Shown: piece after piece, positions 44,976-54,060 of the stretch
How the letters are laid out: every line of letters begins with the position of its first letter
Numbering within the stretch: the stretch's first letter is position 1
Assembly (NCBI RefSeq): GCF_003026455.1
Contig: NZ_PYMB01000001.1
Coordinates: forward strand, 1,302,001-1,366,000
Length of the DNA stretch: 64,000 nt
From: Photobacterium rosenbergii
Lineage (GTDB): Bacteria > Pseudomonadota > Gammaproteobacteria > Enterobacterales > Vibrionaceae
Direction: 5' to 3'
Program-made: the position numbers and the translations under genes
The notes under the pieces: generated by a model
Seen by the model: only the letters and a program-made list of their open reading frames with translations
What the model was told of the DNA's origin: nothing
Database searches by the model: none

Positions 44976-46697
44976 ATGAAAATGAAGCGCTCGACTTTAT
45001 CCAAAGGAATAGGTGTGCTGCTAGCTGCTGGTGCCATTTCTTCTCAGAGTGTTGCTGCCACCTACGAACAACCCAACATTCTGTTTATTTTTTCCGATGA
45101 CCACTCAACACAAGCCATCAGTGCCTACAATGATCAGTTTGTGAACACCCCCAATATTGACCGTATCGCCAACGAAGGGGCTATTTTCGAAAACACCTTT
45201 GTCGGCAACTCCATCTGCCAACCAAGCCGTGCAACCATCCTTACGGGTAAGCACTCTCACCTAAATGGTGTTATCGACAATACGTCACGTTGGAACCCAA
45301 ACCAGACTATTTACACCCATCTGCTGGAAGATGTCGGCTACCAGACTGCACTGATTGGTAAATGGCACATGAACCCTGCCCCTGTTAATGAGTTTGGTTA
45401 CTCAAATGTCCTAAACGGACATGGCCGCCAAGGAACCTATTACCAACCGGAATTTATCGATAACAAGGGCAATATCACCACTGTCCAAGGCTACTCGACC
45501 GACGTAATTACCGATCAGTCTATCGAGTGGTTGGAGCAACAGCGAGACGCCGACAAGCCCTTCTTGCTAAAAGTCCAATTTAAGTCGCCGCATACACCGC
45601 GCCGGCCACCATTACGCCACTTGGAACTGTTTAAAGACAAAACTTTCCCGCTACCTGAGACACTGTTCGACAATTATGAAACCCGTGGTGAGCATGCCAA
45701 CAAGGCTTGGATGAAGTTGTACGGTATGTCCGGTGAAGGTATCAACGCTTTCCCACCAGCACCAACAACACCGGAGCGTGCTGAAATCCGAGAAGAATGG
45801 ATTAACAGCCTGACTAAGCAAAAGCGTAAAGCCTTCGAAGGCTGGATGGCACGTATGACCGATGAGCAGCGCGAGGCGTGGCACAAAGCCTACGATGACA
45901 TCAATGTGGATTACTGGAAGAAAATCCAATCTCCACCATACAAAGTCCGGTACGGTAATGTGCCAGAAGACGAGAAGCGGATCCGTGCCGAGTACATTTA
46001 CCAACGCTTCATGAGAGATTACATGGCGTCGGTCACGGCTGTTGACGAGAACGTTGGCCGTATCCTTGACTGGTTGGATGAAAACGATCTCGCCAAGAAC
46101 ACCATTGTGGTTTATAGCTCAGATCAGAGTTTCTTCATTGGTGAACACGGCTGGGCAGAAAAACGCTACATGTATGAGCCGGGTATGAAGATGCCATTCG
46201 TTATCCGTTGGCCAGGGAAGATCCCTGCCCATTCAAAGCCTGAGGCAATGATCCAGAATATCGATTTTGCGCCGACATTCCTCACGGCAGCCGGTGCAAA
46301 AGTACCGGGCGAAATGCAGGGTAAATCATTCCTTGATGTACTTACCGGCAAAGAAAGCGATGCGCAATGGCAGCAAGAACGTCCGATCGTGTACTACCAC
46401 TACTACATGGAAGGCGGCCACAACGTTCCGCGCCATGATGGAGTAAGGAGTGATCAATACAAACTGATCGACTTCTATTCGCAAAATAGCGGTAAAGGCT
46501 GGTTCGAGCTTTATGATTTGAAGGCGGATCCAAACGAAGTGAACAACGTGTACGAAGATCCCAAGTACAAAGCTGTGCGCGACAACATGATGGCTGAACT
46601 GAAAAAAGCCCGTGCGGACTACAAAGTACCAAACGATGTCTTTGAGGCACCTTACCCGTACATGAACCGCAAGGAGCGTAAAGCGCTAGGCTTCTAA
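44976..46697 (+). CDS. Exported sulfatase F (FGly type I, E-H subgroup)
   Basis: This 573-residue S1 sulfatase starts MKMKRSTLSKGIGVLLAAGA, a signal peptide almost identical in pattern to those of E and G. IFSDDHS is near 38-43 and the C-Q-P-S-R motif starts at Cys81. Shared blocks include FKSPHTPRRPPLRHLELF and YYHYYMEGGHNVPRHDGVR near 470, where the His and Arg residues probably line the sugar pocket. It probably arose by tandem duplication with E. No AAACGTTT site of its own was found, so it is likely transcribed together with E. Confidence 0.92.
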   Translation: MKMKRSTLSKGIGVLLAAGAISSQSVAATYEQPNILFIFSDDHSTQAISAYNDQFVNTPNIDRIANEGAIFENTFVGNSICQPSRATILTGKHSHLNGVIDNTSRWNPNQTIYTHLLEDVGYQTALIGKWHMNPAPVNEFGYSNVLNGHGRQGTYYQPEFIDNKGNITTVQGYSTDVITDQSIEWLEQQRDADKPFLLKVQFKSPHTPRRPPLRHLELFKDKTFPLPETLFDNYETRGEHANKAWMKLYGMSGEGINAFPPAPTTPERAEIREEWINSLTKQKRKAFEGWMARMTDEQREAWHKAYDDINVDYWKKIQSPPYKVRYGNVPEDEKRIRAEYIYQRFMRDYMASVTAVDENVGRILDWLDENDLAKNTIVVYSSDQSFFIGEHGWAEKRYMYEPGMKMPFVIRWPGKIPAHSKPEAMIQNIDFAPTFLTAAGAKVPGEMQGKSFLDVLTGKESDAQWQQERPIVYYHYYMEGGHNVPRHDGVRSDQYKLIDFYSQNSGKGWFELYDLKADPNEVNNVYEDPKYKAVRDNMMAELKKARADYKVPNDVFEAPYPYMNRKERKALGF

Positions 46698-46717
46698 GTT
46701 AAACAAATACCCCCAAA

Positions 46718-46780
46718 AGAATACCCCAATGAAAGCCGAGGTTTTAACAGCAACGTTTTCAGCGGGGTATTTTTCTTTTT
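46718..46780 (+). terminator. Terminator after sulfatase F
   Basis: Outer arms AATACCCC (46720-46727) and GGGGTATT (46764-46771) enclose a long internal segment and are followed by TTTTTCTTTTT. The loop is unusually long (36 bases), so confidence is moderate. Confidence 0.6.
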
Positions 46781-47370
46781 GCCATCAACGCTTTGAAGCG
46801 GCGCTCGAATACCAGCGTCGCTTATCGGCATCTGGCCTGCACTAGTCACTGCAAACAAAGCAATTAAATGAGTTGTAGGGCCCTCTGATCCCTTTATACA
46901 TACAATTGGACATAATTCGACGAAATCATTTTACTCAAGTCACTCTGGCAGAAAGTATGCTTAGTGCCTTTGCCGTAAAAGCAGAAACACTGAACTTTGA
47001 CCCATCGTGGAAATTCATTAAGGAAGATATTGTTAACGGACAAGCTCCCGGCCTTGCTGGAGCAAGGCCCCTTTTAGTTTGATTTAGAGGGAGTGTAACT
47101 TGGTTTTGGACACTTTCGAGTTAGAGGCAATTTGCTATTTGAGTAAAATATGGATTAGTAGATGTCTCGCAAAAAAGACCTATTTGACTACCCGATATCA
47201 AAAAGCAATAAACATACTTAGGGTTTATTTTCTTATCAATTTGATATTTCCCTCCAAGAAATACTTGATGTTTTAGAAAAAATCAAAGATAAAGTGATAA
47301 TCATAATCCACGATGGAATTAAACATGCTAGACCTTTCTGAAATTGCTTTGACAGGAATTAAATCACTGC
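46781..47370. other. Decayed intergenic stretch at the end of the first locus block
   Basis: No intact gene is visible. One frame (about 46950-47082) ends NFDPSWKFIKEDIVNGQAPG and is preceded by TLAESMLSAFAV, faintly like the N-region of some transposases. A terminator-type hairpin (GGCCTTGC, TGGA, GCAAGGCC at 47050-47069, then CTTTT) overlaps its end. Further short frames (from 47163 and about 47240) are too broken to assign. The stretch looks like old mobile-element or gene debris. Confidence 0.4.
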
Positions 47371-48378
47371 TCAGTCTAAAAATTGTTTCTGGAACTGCTT
47401 AGGAGTAACTCCAACTTTGTTTTTAAAATAACGAATAAAGCTTGGAGGAGATGAATAGCCGAGCCTGTAACTTATATCGGTAACGCTGTTAGCGGAATTT
47501 GATAGTAATCGTTTTGCTTCATTGATAATGATATCTCCGTAAAATTCATGGAAATTAGTGCCTATCTCTTCTAGTCGCCGCTGGATAGTGCGGTTGCTTA
47601 GTTGGGTGGCTTTGCTCAACCTATCAAGCGTTATCACACCATCTCCGAGGTGAGATATCATCACGTACCTTAAAGCTACCGCAAAGTTAATATCTGCATG
47701 TCTAAAAATGGATTCGATGGATGAATACGAGCGAAGCTGCATCGGAAGTTGCAATACTTCCTTCTCAACAGCTAACCCATAGAAATCTCTACCTATCAAT
47801 ATGACTGGTGTAGCTAAACACATTTCAGTATCTATGTGATCTGAATTGGGGCTTCTTAAAGCCAACTTCGCCGGTTTCCAACTTGTACCGCTGAACTGAG
47901 AAACGAGCTCTCTAAAAAAGTAAAGGCCGTAACTCTCGATAAACTTAAACCTAGGTTTTTCAATATAGCTTCTATGACACTTGAACCAAATCTCCCCTAG
48001 AAATGGTTCAATACATAACAATGTATCAGTCATTATTTGAGTCGACTGGCTACAATATGACTCTAGAGCATCTCGTACTGTATGACACTCTGGAAAATCC
48101 ATATATTTGATGGCGTTGGCCGCATTCTTTTGTGCCGATATTTGAGAAATATAATGATATTGCTCCTTCGTCAACTTGGGAACGATAAGATCCATAAACG
48201 AAAAAAGTGATGTAATGCTTGTAGGGGTTGCTAAATCACTTGAAAAGTTATCAAGCATAGATGCGGTAAGCTCTACTGAATACTCTACTTTCGCAGTAGA
48301 TAAAGCTTCTCGAATGACTTGCCACTGCTCTTCAATCACTAATTCTACATTCAGTTTGTTCGCCATTTTTCTCGTCAA
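47371..48378 (-). CDS. AraC-family transcriptional regulator
   Basis: This 335-residue regulator has a PF12625-like N-domain. Its C-terminal AraC HTH reads LSKATQLSNRTIQRRLEEIGTNF and VTDISYRLGYSSPPSFIRYFKNKVGVTPKQF (about residues 265-330), the full family signature. It is divergent from the M19 dipeptidase unit, which it may control. ATG 48366 is an alternative start. It lies outside the AAACGTTT regulon. Confidence 0.87.
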   Translation of the reverse strand: MTRKMANKLNVELVIEEQWQVIREALSTAKVEYSVELTASMLDNFSSDLATPTSITSLFSFMDLIVPKLTKEQYHYISQISAQKNAANAIKYMDFPECHTVRDALESYCSQSTQIMTDTLLCIEPFLGEIWFKCHRSYIEKPRFKFIESYGLYFFRELVSQFSGTSWKPAKLALRSPNSDHIDTEMCLATPVILIGRDFYGLAVEKEVLQLPMQLRSYSSIESIFRHADINFAVALRYVMISHLGDGVITLDRLSKATQLSNRTIQRRLEEIGTNFHEFYGDIIINEAKRLLSNSANSVTDISYRLGYSSPPSFIRYFKNKVGVTPKQFQKQFLD

Positions 48379-48470
48379 ATCATCAAACTATTTATCTAAA
48401 TCTAGCGGCAAACATGGTTTTAAACTAGGTCGTGCTTAGCCGGTTGCTGATAGAACAAGGTTAATTACAA

Positions 48471-48925
48471 ACTCTCACATGAAGCGAGTGGCGTGAATTG
48501 TACAGTTTTATTATTCCACTCCCGTTATCTTACACAGCATCATCAACGTTATGAGTTAGAGATATTGCTGGAATGCATCCTTGATTGTGACTCACATTAA
48601 TATACAGAGAGAAAACATGAAAAAGTTATTGTCTATTATTGCTTTAGCAACATCAATAGGTGCATTTGCCTTCGATATCGGCCATGAGCATACTCTCACA
48701 TGGAGCGAATGGCGTGAATTGTACAGTTTTATTTTTCCACTCCCGTTATCTTACACAACATCATCAACGTTATGAGTTAGAGATATTGCTGGAATTAATC
48801 CTTGATTGTGACTCACATTAATATACAGAGAAAACATGAAAAAGTTATTTTTTATTATTGCTTTAGCTACATCAATAGGTGCATTTGCCCACGATATCGG
48901 CCATGAGCATACACACGTTGAAGGA
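48471..48925. repeat. Tandem duplication of about 220 bp at the dipeptidase 5' end
   Basis: Two adjacent copies begin ACTCTCACAT at 48471 and 48692. Each includes the whole upstream leader (TTATGAGTTAGAGATATTGC), the ribosome binding region and the first 20-odd codons (MKKL..SIIALATSIGAFA). The corresponding ATGs are at 48617 and 48836. The copies differ at a limited number of positions, so the duplication is fairly recent. Confidence 0.9.
48617..48775 (+). pseudogene. Truncated secreted leader peptide from the duplicated dipeptidase start
   Basis: This 52-codon frame encodes the same signal peptide as the dipeptidase (MKKLLSIIALATSIGAFA), then FDIGHEHTLTWSEWREL, and runs into the duplicated leader DNA. 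The promoter and ribosome binding region are intact, so a short exported peptide could still be made. Most likely it is a non-functional by-product of the duplication. Confidence 0.7.
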
Positions 48926-50083
48926 GGGTGGGACTCTGAAGCAGGCTTTGTTTCTAATACCGATCACACCGCGCACCTCTGGAATTCTCGAGGGAAATCT
49001 AAAGAGGAAATAGCACAGCGAGTTGCATTTCTTGCCGAAGCCTATGTTCCAAGTCGAACCCCTGAACAAGAGAAGCGTGCCGCTGAAGCAAAAGAAAAGT
49101 ATGCAGAATATATTGCAATTAACTCTGTTATGCCTGCCGCTGTTGCCCCAGCTATGGCTATGGGCGTTGAGCATTTCCATAAAGGCCTGCGTGAAAACCA
49201 TGAAGCTGGTATAACTCTTACCTCTGCTTCGGTTTACAACACCAAATCTATCTTTGGAGATACCTTACCCAGCATAATTAAGAATACGGATTTAGCATCG
49301 GATGAATTTGGGGCATTAAAGGTAAAAAGCGCAGAAGATATACGAGCGGCAAAAGAGTCTGGAAGACTTGCTGTTATGTACAATACCCAGGGAGCTGATT
49401 ACGTCCTCGATGGGAATATGGAAGACAACATGAAGTGGTCTGCAGCTAACGGTATTCGAGTAATGAATACCACTTACAATAACGATAACGACTTAGCCGG
49501 TGGTGGTTCAAAAGGAACGTCAGGTCTTACTAAGAAGGGCTTGAAATTCGTCAAATACGCAAATGAGCAAGGTATTGTCTTGGATTGTTCACATGCCTCG
49601 AATCAAACCTGTATCGATACGGCTGAAGCCTCATCCAAGCCAATAGTTGCCTCCCACTCAAACGTTTATGAGCTGTATAATCACTCGCGCAATTTATCGG
49701 ATAATGCAATTCTCGCGATTGGAAGAAAAGGCGGCGCTGTTTGTCCCACGGGGGCTGGAGGATTCTTAAGTGCAGATGGTTCAGCGACACCGGAAGTCTT
49801 TGCAGAGCATGTTGTATACGTTGCAAACTTAATTGGCAAAGACAAAGTCTGCTACTCAACCGATGCCGTTCATAATGTTATGGACTTTTATGAAATAGCT
49901 GTACCAAATACCGATGTATACCCACCTGAATTAGGTATGGCAGCTCCTATTGAAAACCTACACGCTAAACATATTTGGGATGTTGTTGCTGTACTGGAGG
50001 ATAAATACAATTGGAACCATGATGAAATTGTTGGTTTTCTAGGCGAGAACCTAATGCGAGTTTACTCTGCCAATTGGAAATAA
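48836..50083 (+). CDS. Exported membrane dipeptidase (peptidase family M19, renal dipeptidase-like)
   Basis: This 415-residue protein has a signal peptide (MKKLFFIIALATSIGAFA) followed by a His-rich start (HDIGHEHTH). M19 features are MYNTQGADYVLDGN near 182, LDCSHASNQTCIDTAE near 250 with a metal-binding His, IVASHSNVYELYNHSRNLSD near 275, and GENLMRVY at the end. M19 enzymes hydrolyse dipeptides with two zinc ions, and some act on D-amino-acid dipeptides. The C-terminal 50 residues are typical; the N-terminal 100 residues are an extension. A strong hairpin lies downstream. Confidence 0.85.
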   Translation: MKKLFFIIALATSIGAFAHDIGHEHTHVEGGWDSEAGFVSNTDHTAHLWNSRGKSKEEIAQRVAFLAEAYVPSRTPEQEKRAAEAKEKYAEYIAINSVMPAAVAPAMAMGVEHFHKGLRENHEAGITLTSASVYNTKSIFGDTLPSIIKNTDLASDEFGALKVKSAEDIRAAKESGRLAVMYNTQGADYVLDGNMEDNMKWSAANGIRVMNTTYNNDNDLAGGGSKGTSGLTKKGLKFVKYANEQGIVLDCSHASNQTCIDTAEASSKPIVASHSNVYELYNHSRNLSDNAILAIGRKGGAVCPTGAGGFLSADGSATPEVFAEHVVYVANLIGKDKVCYSTDAVHNVMDFYEIAVPNTDVYPPELGMAAPIENLHAKHIWDVVAVLEDKYNWNHDEIVGFLGENLMRVYSANWK

Positions 50084-50601
50084 AGATTTCACATTATTCA
50101 TAAAAGCATTGAGGAAAATATGGGCTATTGCATAGAAGTTTAAGCTGGCCACCACTATTCAATGTAGCTTGGCAGGGGAAGCTGGTTGCTTCCCCTGCCA
50201 AGCCTAAATCTCCAAAGCAGAGTCAAACTGACAATTCTAATAATTAGTCTTACCCGCTCTTCGCATTCTTACCCAGCACGAAGTAGTCTTGTCTTCATGT
50301 CTTTAAAGTGGCTCTAATGGCAACTTAAATGTAAGCCAATTTACTTCGAGTGCATATTGCTAACAAACTTTGGGGCAGAAATATTTTAGCCAGCTTGTGC
50401 TGAAGGCACTGCATATATTCCTATGGTTCACTCGAATTAGGCGATTTCTTCCTCAGCCTAATTTTATGACGGCGCAAAATGGTAAGAACTACACTCTCAT
50501 ACTTTTTATAGTGCACCCATCAACTACAAGTCATTCGTTTCTAACAACACCATCGCCACTGAACGGCAATTGGTGTCATTTATAACGCTGAGGAAGTAAC
50601 C
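50084..50601. other. Intergenic region with a 16-bp perfect hairpin
   Basis: Arms of 16 bp (50167-50182 and 50188-50203) with a 5-base loop form a very stable hairpin without a T-run, probably a transcript 3' end for the dipeptidase. The rest contains no supported gene. The 71-codon frame at 50370-50585 starts with TTG, lacks a ribosome binding site and has no protein-like pattern. Confidence 0.55.
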
Positions 50602-51414
50602 ATGAAAACGCTATCGATCACTCACCAAAATGGCATTGCAAAAGTGGAAATCAGCAATCCGCCGGTAAACGTACTCACTATCGATTTGATCAATGAAATC
50701 AATGAATTTGTGCTTTCACTGAAAAATGACGGTGAGACAAAAATCGTCGTATTCGAATCACTGCACAATACATTTTTCCTGGCGCATCTAGATTTGAACG
50801 TTATCAACGGCACACAAGGTGGCCAGGCTGCTTCAATAGAGTTCAACCATATGATTGCTAATATCAAAGCGATGAAACAACTATCGGTTGCGGTCGTTGA
50901 TGGCGTAGCTCGTGGCGGCGGCAATGAATTTGTGATGGCGTGTGATTTGGCTTACGGTACCGAGAACGCCGCTTTTGCTCAGCCTGAAATCCACGTCAAC
51001 ATTCCTACTGGTGGTCAGGGAGCGGTGCAATTTGCTCGGCGTATGGGGAAAAACAAAGCGCTTCAAGCATTACTGCTGGGCAATGACTTTACAGCACAAC
51101 AAGCAGAGCAGTTGAACATCATCACCCAATTTGTACCAAAAGCTGAAATGGATACTTTCTTGGCGACAACGCTCGGGGTAATAAGCCAATTAGAATTGCG
51201 TGATATCGAGATGTACAAAGCGATTATCACCTCCTCTATCAAAGATGAAGAGGCAGGAGCTGAGCTAGAGTTGCGCTACTTCCTAGAGCGCGCCAAAGAA
51301 CACAAAACCGCAGCTATTATCGATGCGTTCCTCACGCACGGTGGCCAAACAGAGCGTGAAGCAAAAGACATCCAAGGGATATTTGTCGATACTGCTGCAC
51401 AGATGAATCAATAA
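50602..51414 (+). CDS. Enoyl-CoA hydratase/isomerase family protein (crotonase fold)
   Basis: This 270-residue cytosolic enzyme shows crotonase motifs. The oxyanion segment is AVVDGVARGGGNEFVMACDLAYG (near residue 95). The second region, FAQPEIHVNIPTGGQGAVQFARRMG (near 130), carries the expected PE and G-GG pattern. It is probably involved in acyl-CoA conversion, but the acyl substrate cannot be read. It stands alone with its own terminator. Confidence 0.85.
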   Translation: MKTLSITHQNGIAKVEISNPPVNVLTIDLINEINEFVLSLKNDGETKIVVFESLHNTFFLAHLDLNVINGTQGGQAASIEFNHMIANIKAMKQLSVAVVDGVARGGGNEFVMACDLAYGTENAAFAQPEIHVNIPTGGQGAVQFARRMGKNKALQALLLGNDFTAQQAEQLNIITQFVPKAEMDTFLATTLGVISQLELRDIEMYKAIITSSIKDEEAGAELELRYFLERAKEHKTAAIIDAFLTHGGQTEREAKDIQGIFVDTAAQMNQ

Positions 51415-51422
51415 AAACAGAG

Positions 51423-51456
51423 GCCAAGCCAGGCCTCTTATCTGGCTTGGCCCCTT
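51423..51456 (+). terminator. Terminator after the crotonase gene
   Basis: An 11-bp stem, GGCCAAGCCAG with CTGGCTTGGCC, encloses a 9-base loop, and CCTTA follows. It lies just after the crotonase stop. Confidence 0.7.
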
Positions 51457-51790
51457 AACGCCATAGAGATGTGCGAATTACTTAGCCACACTCTCAAAGA
51501 AGTATTTTCCCAACAGGCTAATTTCCCCACTGCATTGCAGGCCATAGCGCACTCGACATGTTCCAGCGAACAATACCACCACTTAATGTCTGATAGCGAC
51601 TGAATAGGACGCTTCATCAAAGCGTTTTTTAATGAATGGTTATTACCGGCCACGATAGAATAAGGCTCAACGTTTTTGGTAATGACAGCCCTCGTACCGA
51701 TCACGGCGCCGTCATCTATTTGAACCCCGTGCATGATCATTGCGTCGCTGCCAATCCAAACATCATTCCCGATGACAGTGTCCCCTGCCT
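51438..51790 (-). pseudogene. Decayed CatB/Vat-type acetyltransferase
   Basis: The minus strand reads GDTVIGNDVWIGSDAMIMHG, followed by VQIDDGAVIGTRAVITKNVE, the left-handed-helix hexapeptide repeats of the xenobiotic acetyltransferase group. After SIVAGNN the frame shifts: FIKKRFDEA lies in a second frame, and IQSLSDIKWW in the first again. The 5' part is missing beyond about 51790. Opposite it, at 51824-51915, the + strand ends a second broken frame (RYASLQSLNNWIDVIHPKDV then stop), so two relics meet here. Confidence 0.7.
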
Positions 51791-51996
51791 CCTGTAGTCG
51801 ACTTATAACTTCATTGACAAAACTTGGAAGCGTTCAGCAAGAAACTCTACTCAGATACGCGTCCTTGCAGAGCTTGAATAATTGGATAGACGTTATTCAC
51901 CCTAAAGATGTGTAAATAGCAATTGGTTATTATAAATAACTTATTTATAATATAAGAAAGCAAAGAAAACGCAAAATACTGTCACTACACAAACTT

Positions 51997-52737
51997 ATGA
52001 ATATAACGGATCAACAATATCTATACACAGTAGGGCTAAGATATAAACATTGTTCAAACCCTTGTGCTGTTTATGATAAGCAGGGTAATTTTTTTGCGGT
52101 GAACAAAGCTTTCAAGAGCATCTTTGGTCTTGAAAATAAAGATATTATTGGCAAGTCCATTCTTAATCTAGAACATAATCTCGCAGAGCACGCTAATATA
52201 ATCAGTAAACAAAACAGTATAGTAATGGAGAATAAGGCTCAGTTATTTTCATTACATATTATAAAGACAAATTTATCTTGCACAGCTTTTTACGTTTCAA
52301 AGCTGCCATTGATTAATGAACGTGGTGATGTCATTGGAATAGATGTCAATTTATACGAGTCTGGATTAATACATACTTTCTCAGCAAGCCTAAACGATAC
52401 ATTGAGTCAAAGTTTAAAAGATTTAAAAATTGCAAATAAAATAAATAGCCTTTTCACACCACTTCAAGAAACATATTCTTACTTTATTCTATGTGGATTT
52501 TCCAATGATTTCATTAGTAAAATTTTAAACAAATCAGTTAAAACAGTTGAAAACAATATTTCACGATTAATAGATAAGGCCCAAACGGTTTACTGTGGTA
52601 AAATATTTAACAGAAGAAGTTTCCGGGAATACATGATTAATAATAACATTACCAACTTGTCTCCAGCAGGAATAATGAGTTCAACAGTTCAAACGATATC
52701 AGTCTCTCCATTCCTTTTTGAAGAGAACGAAAAGTAA
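51997..52737 (+). CDS. PAS-domain regulator with LuxR/FixJ-like HTH
   Basis: This 246-residue protein has a PAS sensory domain (residues 15-120: NPCAVYDKQGNFFAVNKAFKSIFGL and FYVSKLPLINERGDVIGIDVNLYE) and a C-terminal helix-turn-helix (LQETYSYFILCGFSNDFISKILNKSVKTVENNISRLIDKA, residues 160-200). The pattern matches PAS-HTH regulators common in Vibrionaceae. The ligand or signal is unknown. Base composition is clearly more AT-rich than its neighbours. Confidence 0.8.
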   Translation: MNITDQQYLYTVGLRYKHCSNPCAVYDKQGNFFAVNKAFKSIFGLENKDIIGKSILNLEHNLAEHANIISKQNSIVMENKAQLFSLHIIKTNLSCTAFYVSKLPLINERGDVIGIDVNLYESGLIHTFSASLNDTLSQSLKDLKIANKINSLFTPLQETYSYFILCGFSNDFISKILNKSVKTVENNISRLIDKAQTVYCGKIFNRRSFREYMINNNITNLSPAGIMSSTVQTISVSPFLFEENEK

Positions 52738-53098
52738 ATTGATTACATTTTCATACCCTACAACCTTAACCAGTTGCAGGGTTAATAGCATTTAGCTAGA
52801 AGTTTCCAATTTTATATTTTGACGCCATAAAGGCCCCTCAAGTGCTTCAAGAATAACTGTCCAGTTTCCTCCTCATTTTTCAATTTTGGTTTACTTTCGG
52901 CCGGGAACTTTGTCGCCCAAATATCAAAAGCATCCGCTTTTGGGTCATAGCCTAGCAGAGCAAGCAGAAACTTATCCAAATAACATTAAATTATTAAAAT
53001 TATAATTTTTGATAATTTTTGTTAATCAAGAGTTCCCCCTATACTTCTCTCCATCGAAGCGACACACGAAACAAATTAAAAAGTATTTGGAGAAAGTT
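52738..53098. other. AT-rich gap with a degenerate copy of a terminator
   Basis: A hairpin at 52755-52782 (ACCCTACAAC with GTTGCAGGGT) repeats, with one mismatch, the sequence of the terminator at 53606-53645, including its loop CTTAACCA. No gene is supported in the rest. Confidence 0.6.
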
Positions 53099-53590
53099 AT
53101 GAAGATGAATCACGTTGGTATCATGGTTGGCGACATGGACAAAGCAGTTGAGTTCTACACTAAAGCGCTAGGTCTTCGCGTTGTAATGAACAACACTAAA
53201 GTTATCGAAGAGCGTGAAACTGCAATCGGCCGTATGTGTATTGCCGTCTTCGGTGAAGGCTTCAAAGGCTTTAACATTGCGCACCTAGTAACGTCAGACG
53301 GTATCGGCGTTGAACTGTTCGAAATGAAAGAGCGCCAGGAACGTCATGAAGTCGATTTCTCTCGTTTGGGTATCTTCCACTTCTGTCTGCAAGTTGCTAA
53401 AGAGCAATTCCCACAGACAATCGCACGTATTGAAGAGCTTGGCGGTAAAGCTCGCATGGACATCATGCGTTACCACCCAGAAGACGAGACTAAGCAAGCA
53501 CAAATGATCTACATGGAAGACCCGTTTGGTAATCTATTTGAGCTTTACTCGCACACTTACGAAGAAACTTACGCCTCTGATTACGAGTAA
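53099..53590 (+). CDS. VOC-superfamily (glyoxalase/dioxygenase fold) protein
   Basis: This 163-residue cytosolic protein starts at the ATG at 53099, preceded by TTGGAGAAAG. It shows the VOC pattern: MNHVGIMVGDMDKAVEFYTKALGL at the N-terminus and FHFCLQVAKEQFPQTIARIEELGGKAR in the second half, ending EDPFGNLFELYSH. His and Glu residues in these blocks are the expected metal ligands. Codon use is strongly biased toward favoured codons, suggesting high expression. The reaction is not identifiable. Confidence 0.85.
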   Translation: MKMNHVGIMVGDMDKAVEFYTKALGLRVVMNNTKVIEERETAIGRMCIAVFGEGFKGFNIAHLVTSDGIGVELFEMKERQERHEVDFSRLGIFHFCLQVAKEQFPQTIARIEELGGKARMDIMRYHPEDETKQAQMIYMEDPFGNLFELYSHTYEETYASDYE

Positions 53591-53605
53591 TAGTTATCAG
53601 GTACC

Positions 53606-53645
53606 AAAAGAGCCCTGCAACCTTAACCAGTTGCAGGGCTCTTTT
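53606..53645. terminator. Bidirectional terminator after the VOC gene
   Basis: Perfect 16-bp arms (53606-53621 and 53630-53645) begin with AAAAG and end with CTTTT. It serves the VOC gene and the convergent 103-residue protein gene. Confidence 0.88.
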
Positions 53646-53667
53646 AGTTGAAATGAATAATCTGTAT

Positions 53668-53979
53668 TTAGCGCGAGTGGCTACGGAAGACCGTGGTTGA
53701 TGCCACTGACATATCCATATCATCCGAAGCAACAATATTGACCGAGCGACTTGCATTCAATGACAGCGGAATAAAGACACGACCACGTTCGTCAGTAGTA
53801 AAAGATGCGCCATTAAGCTGCGGTACATTCGTCACACTCACAATCAGCCCTGCTGCAGGTGAAGATTGGTCTGTTGCTTTGACATGGATGCCAGAGTTTG
53901 TATTGGCAGTATTAAGCTCAACAGCTGATGCTGACATTGACGCGACAAGTAGTGTTGAAAGTGCAATTGATTTAAGCAT
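53668..53979 (-). CDS. Exported 103-residue protein, copy 1 (tandem twin)
   Basis: The protein has a signal peptide (MLKSIALSTLLVASMSASA) and an 84-residue beta-rich mature part (GIHVKATDQSSPAAGLIVSV, TDERGRVFIPLSLNASRSVNI). The pattern recalls transthyretin-like or CNA-B-like single beta-sandwich domains. It differs from copy 2 at only three residues. A start 10 codons upstream is less likely, since both copies share the MLKS start. It is probably co-regulated with copy 2 by the TetR gene. Confidence 0.75.
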   Translation of the reverse strand: MLKSIALSTLLVASMSASAVELNTANTNSGIHVKATDQSSPAAGLIVSVTNVPQLNGASFTTDERGRVFIPLSLNASRSVNIVASDDMDMSVASTTVFRSHSR

Positions 53980-54060
53980 GTTGTATTCCTTCTTTAACCA
54001 GGTCGCCAATGGCAGCCTTTATTCTGTGTTATTAGATTCTGTGATGGACGTAACCAGTAT

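Noticed and set aside
46900..47370. Functional insertion sequence
   Set aside because: Only short broken frames with faint transposase resemblance; no inverted ends or target duplication could be identified.
50370..50585. 71-codon frame before the crotonase gene
   Set aside because: It starts with TTG, lacks a Shine-Dalgarno and reads as low-complexity non-protein sequence.
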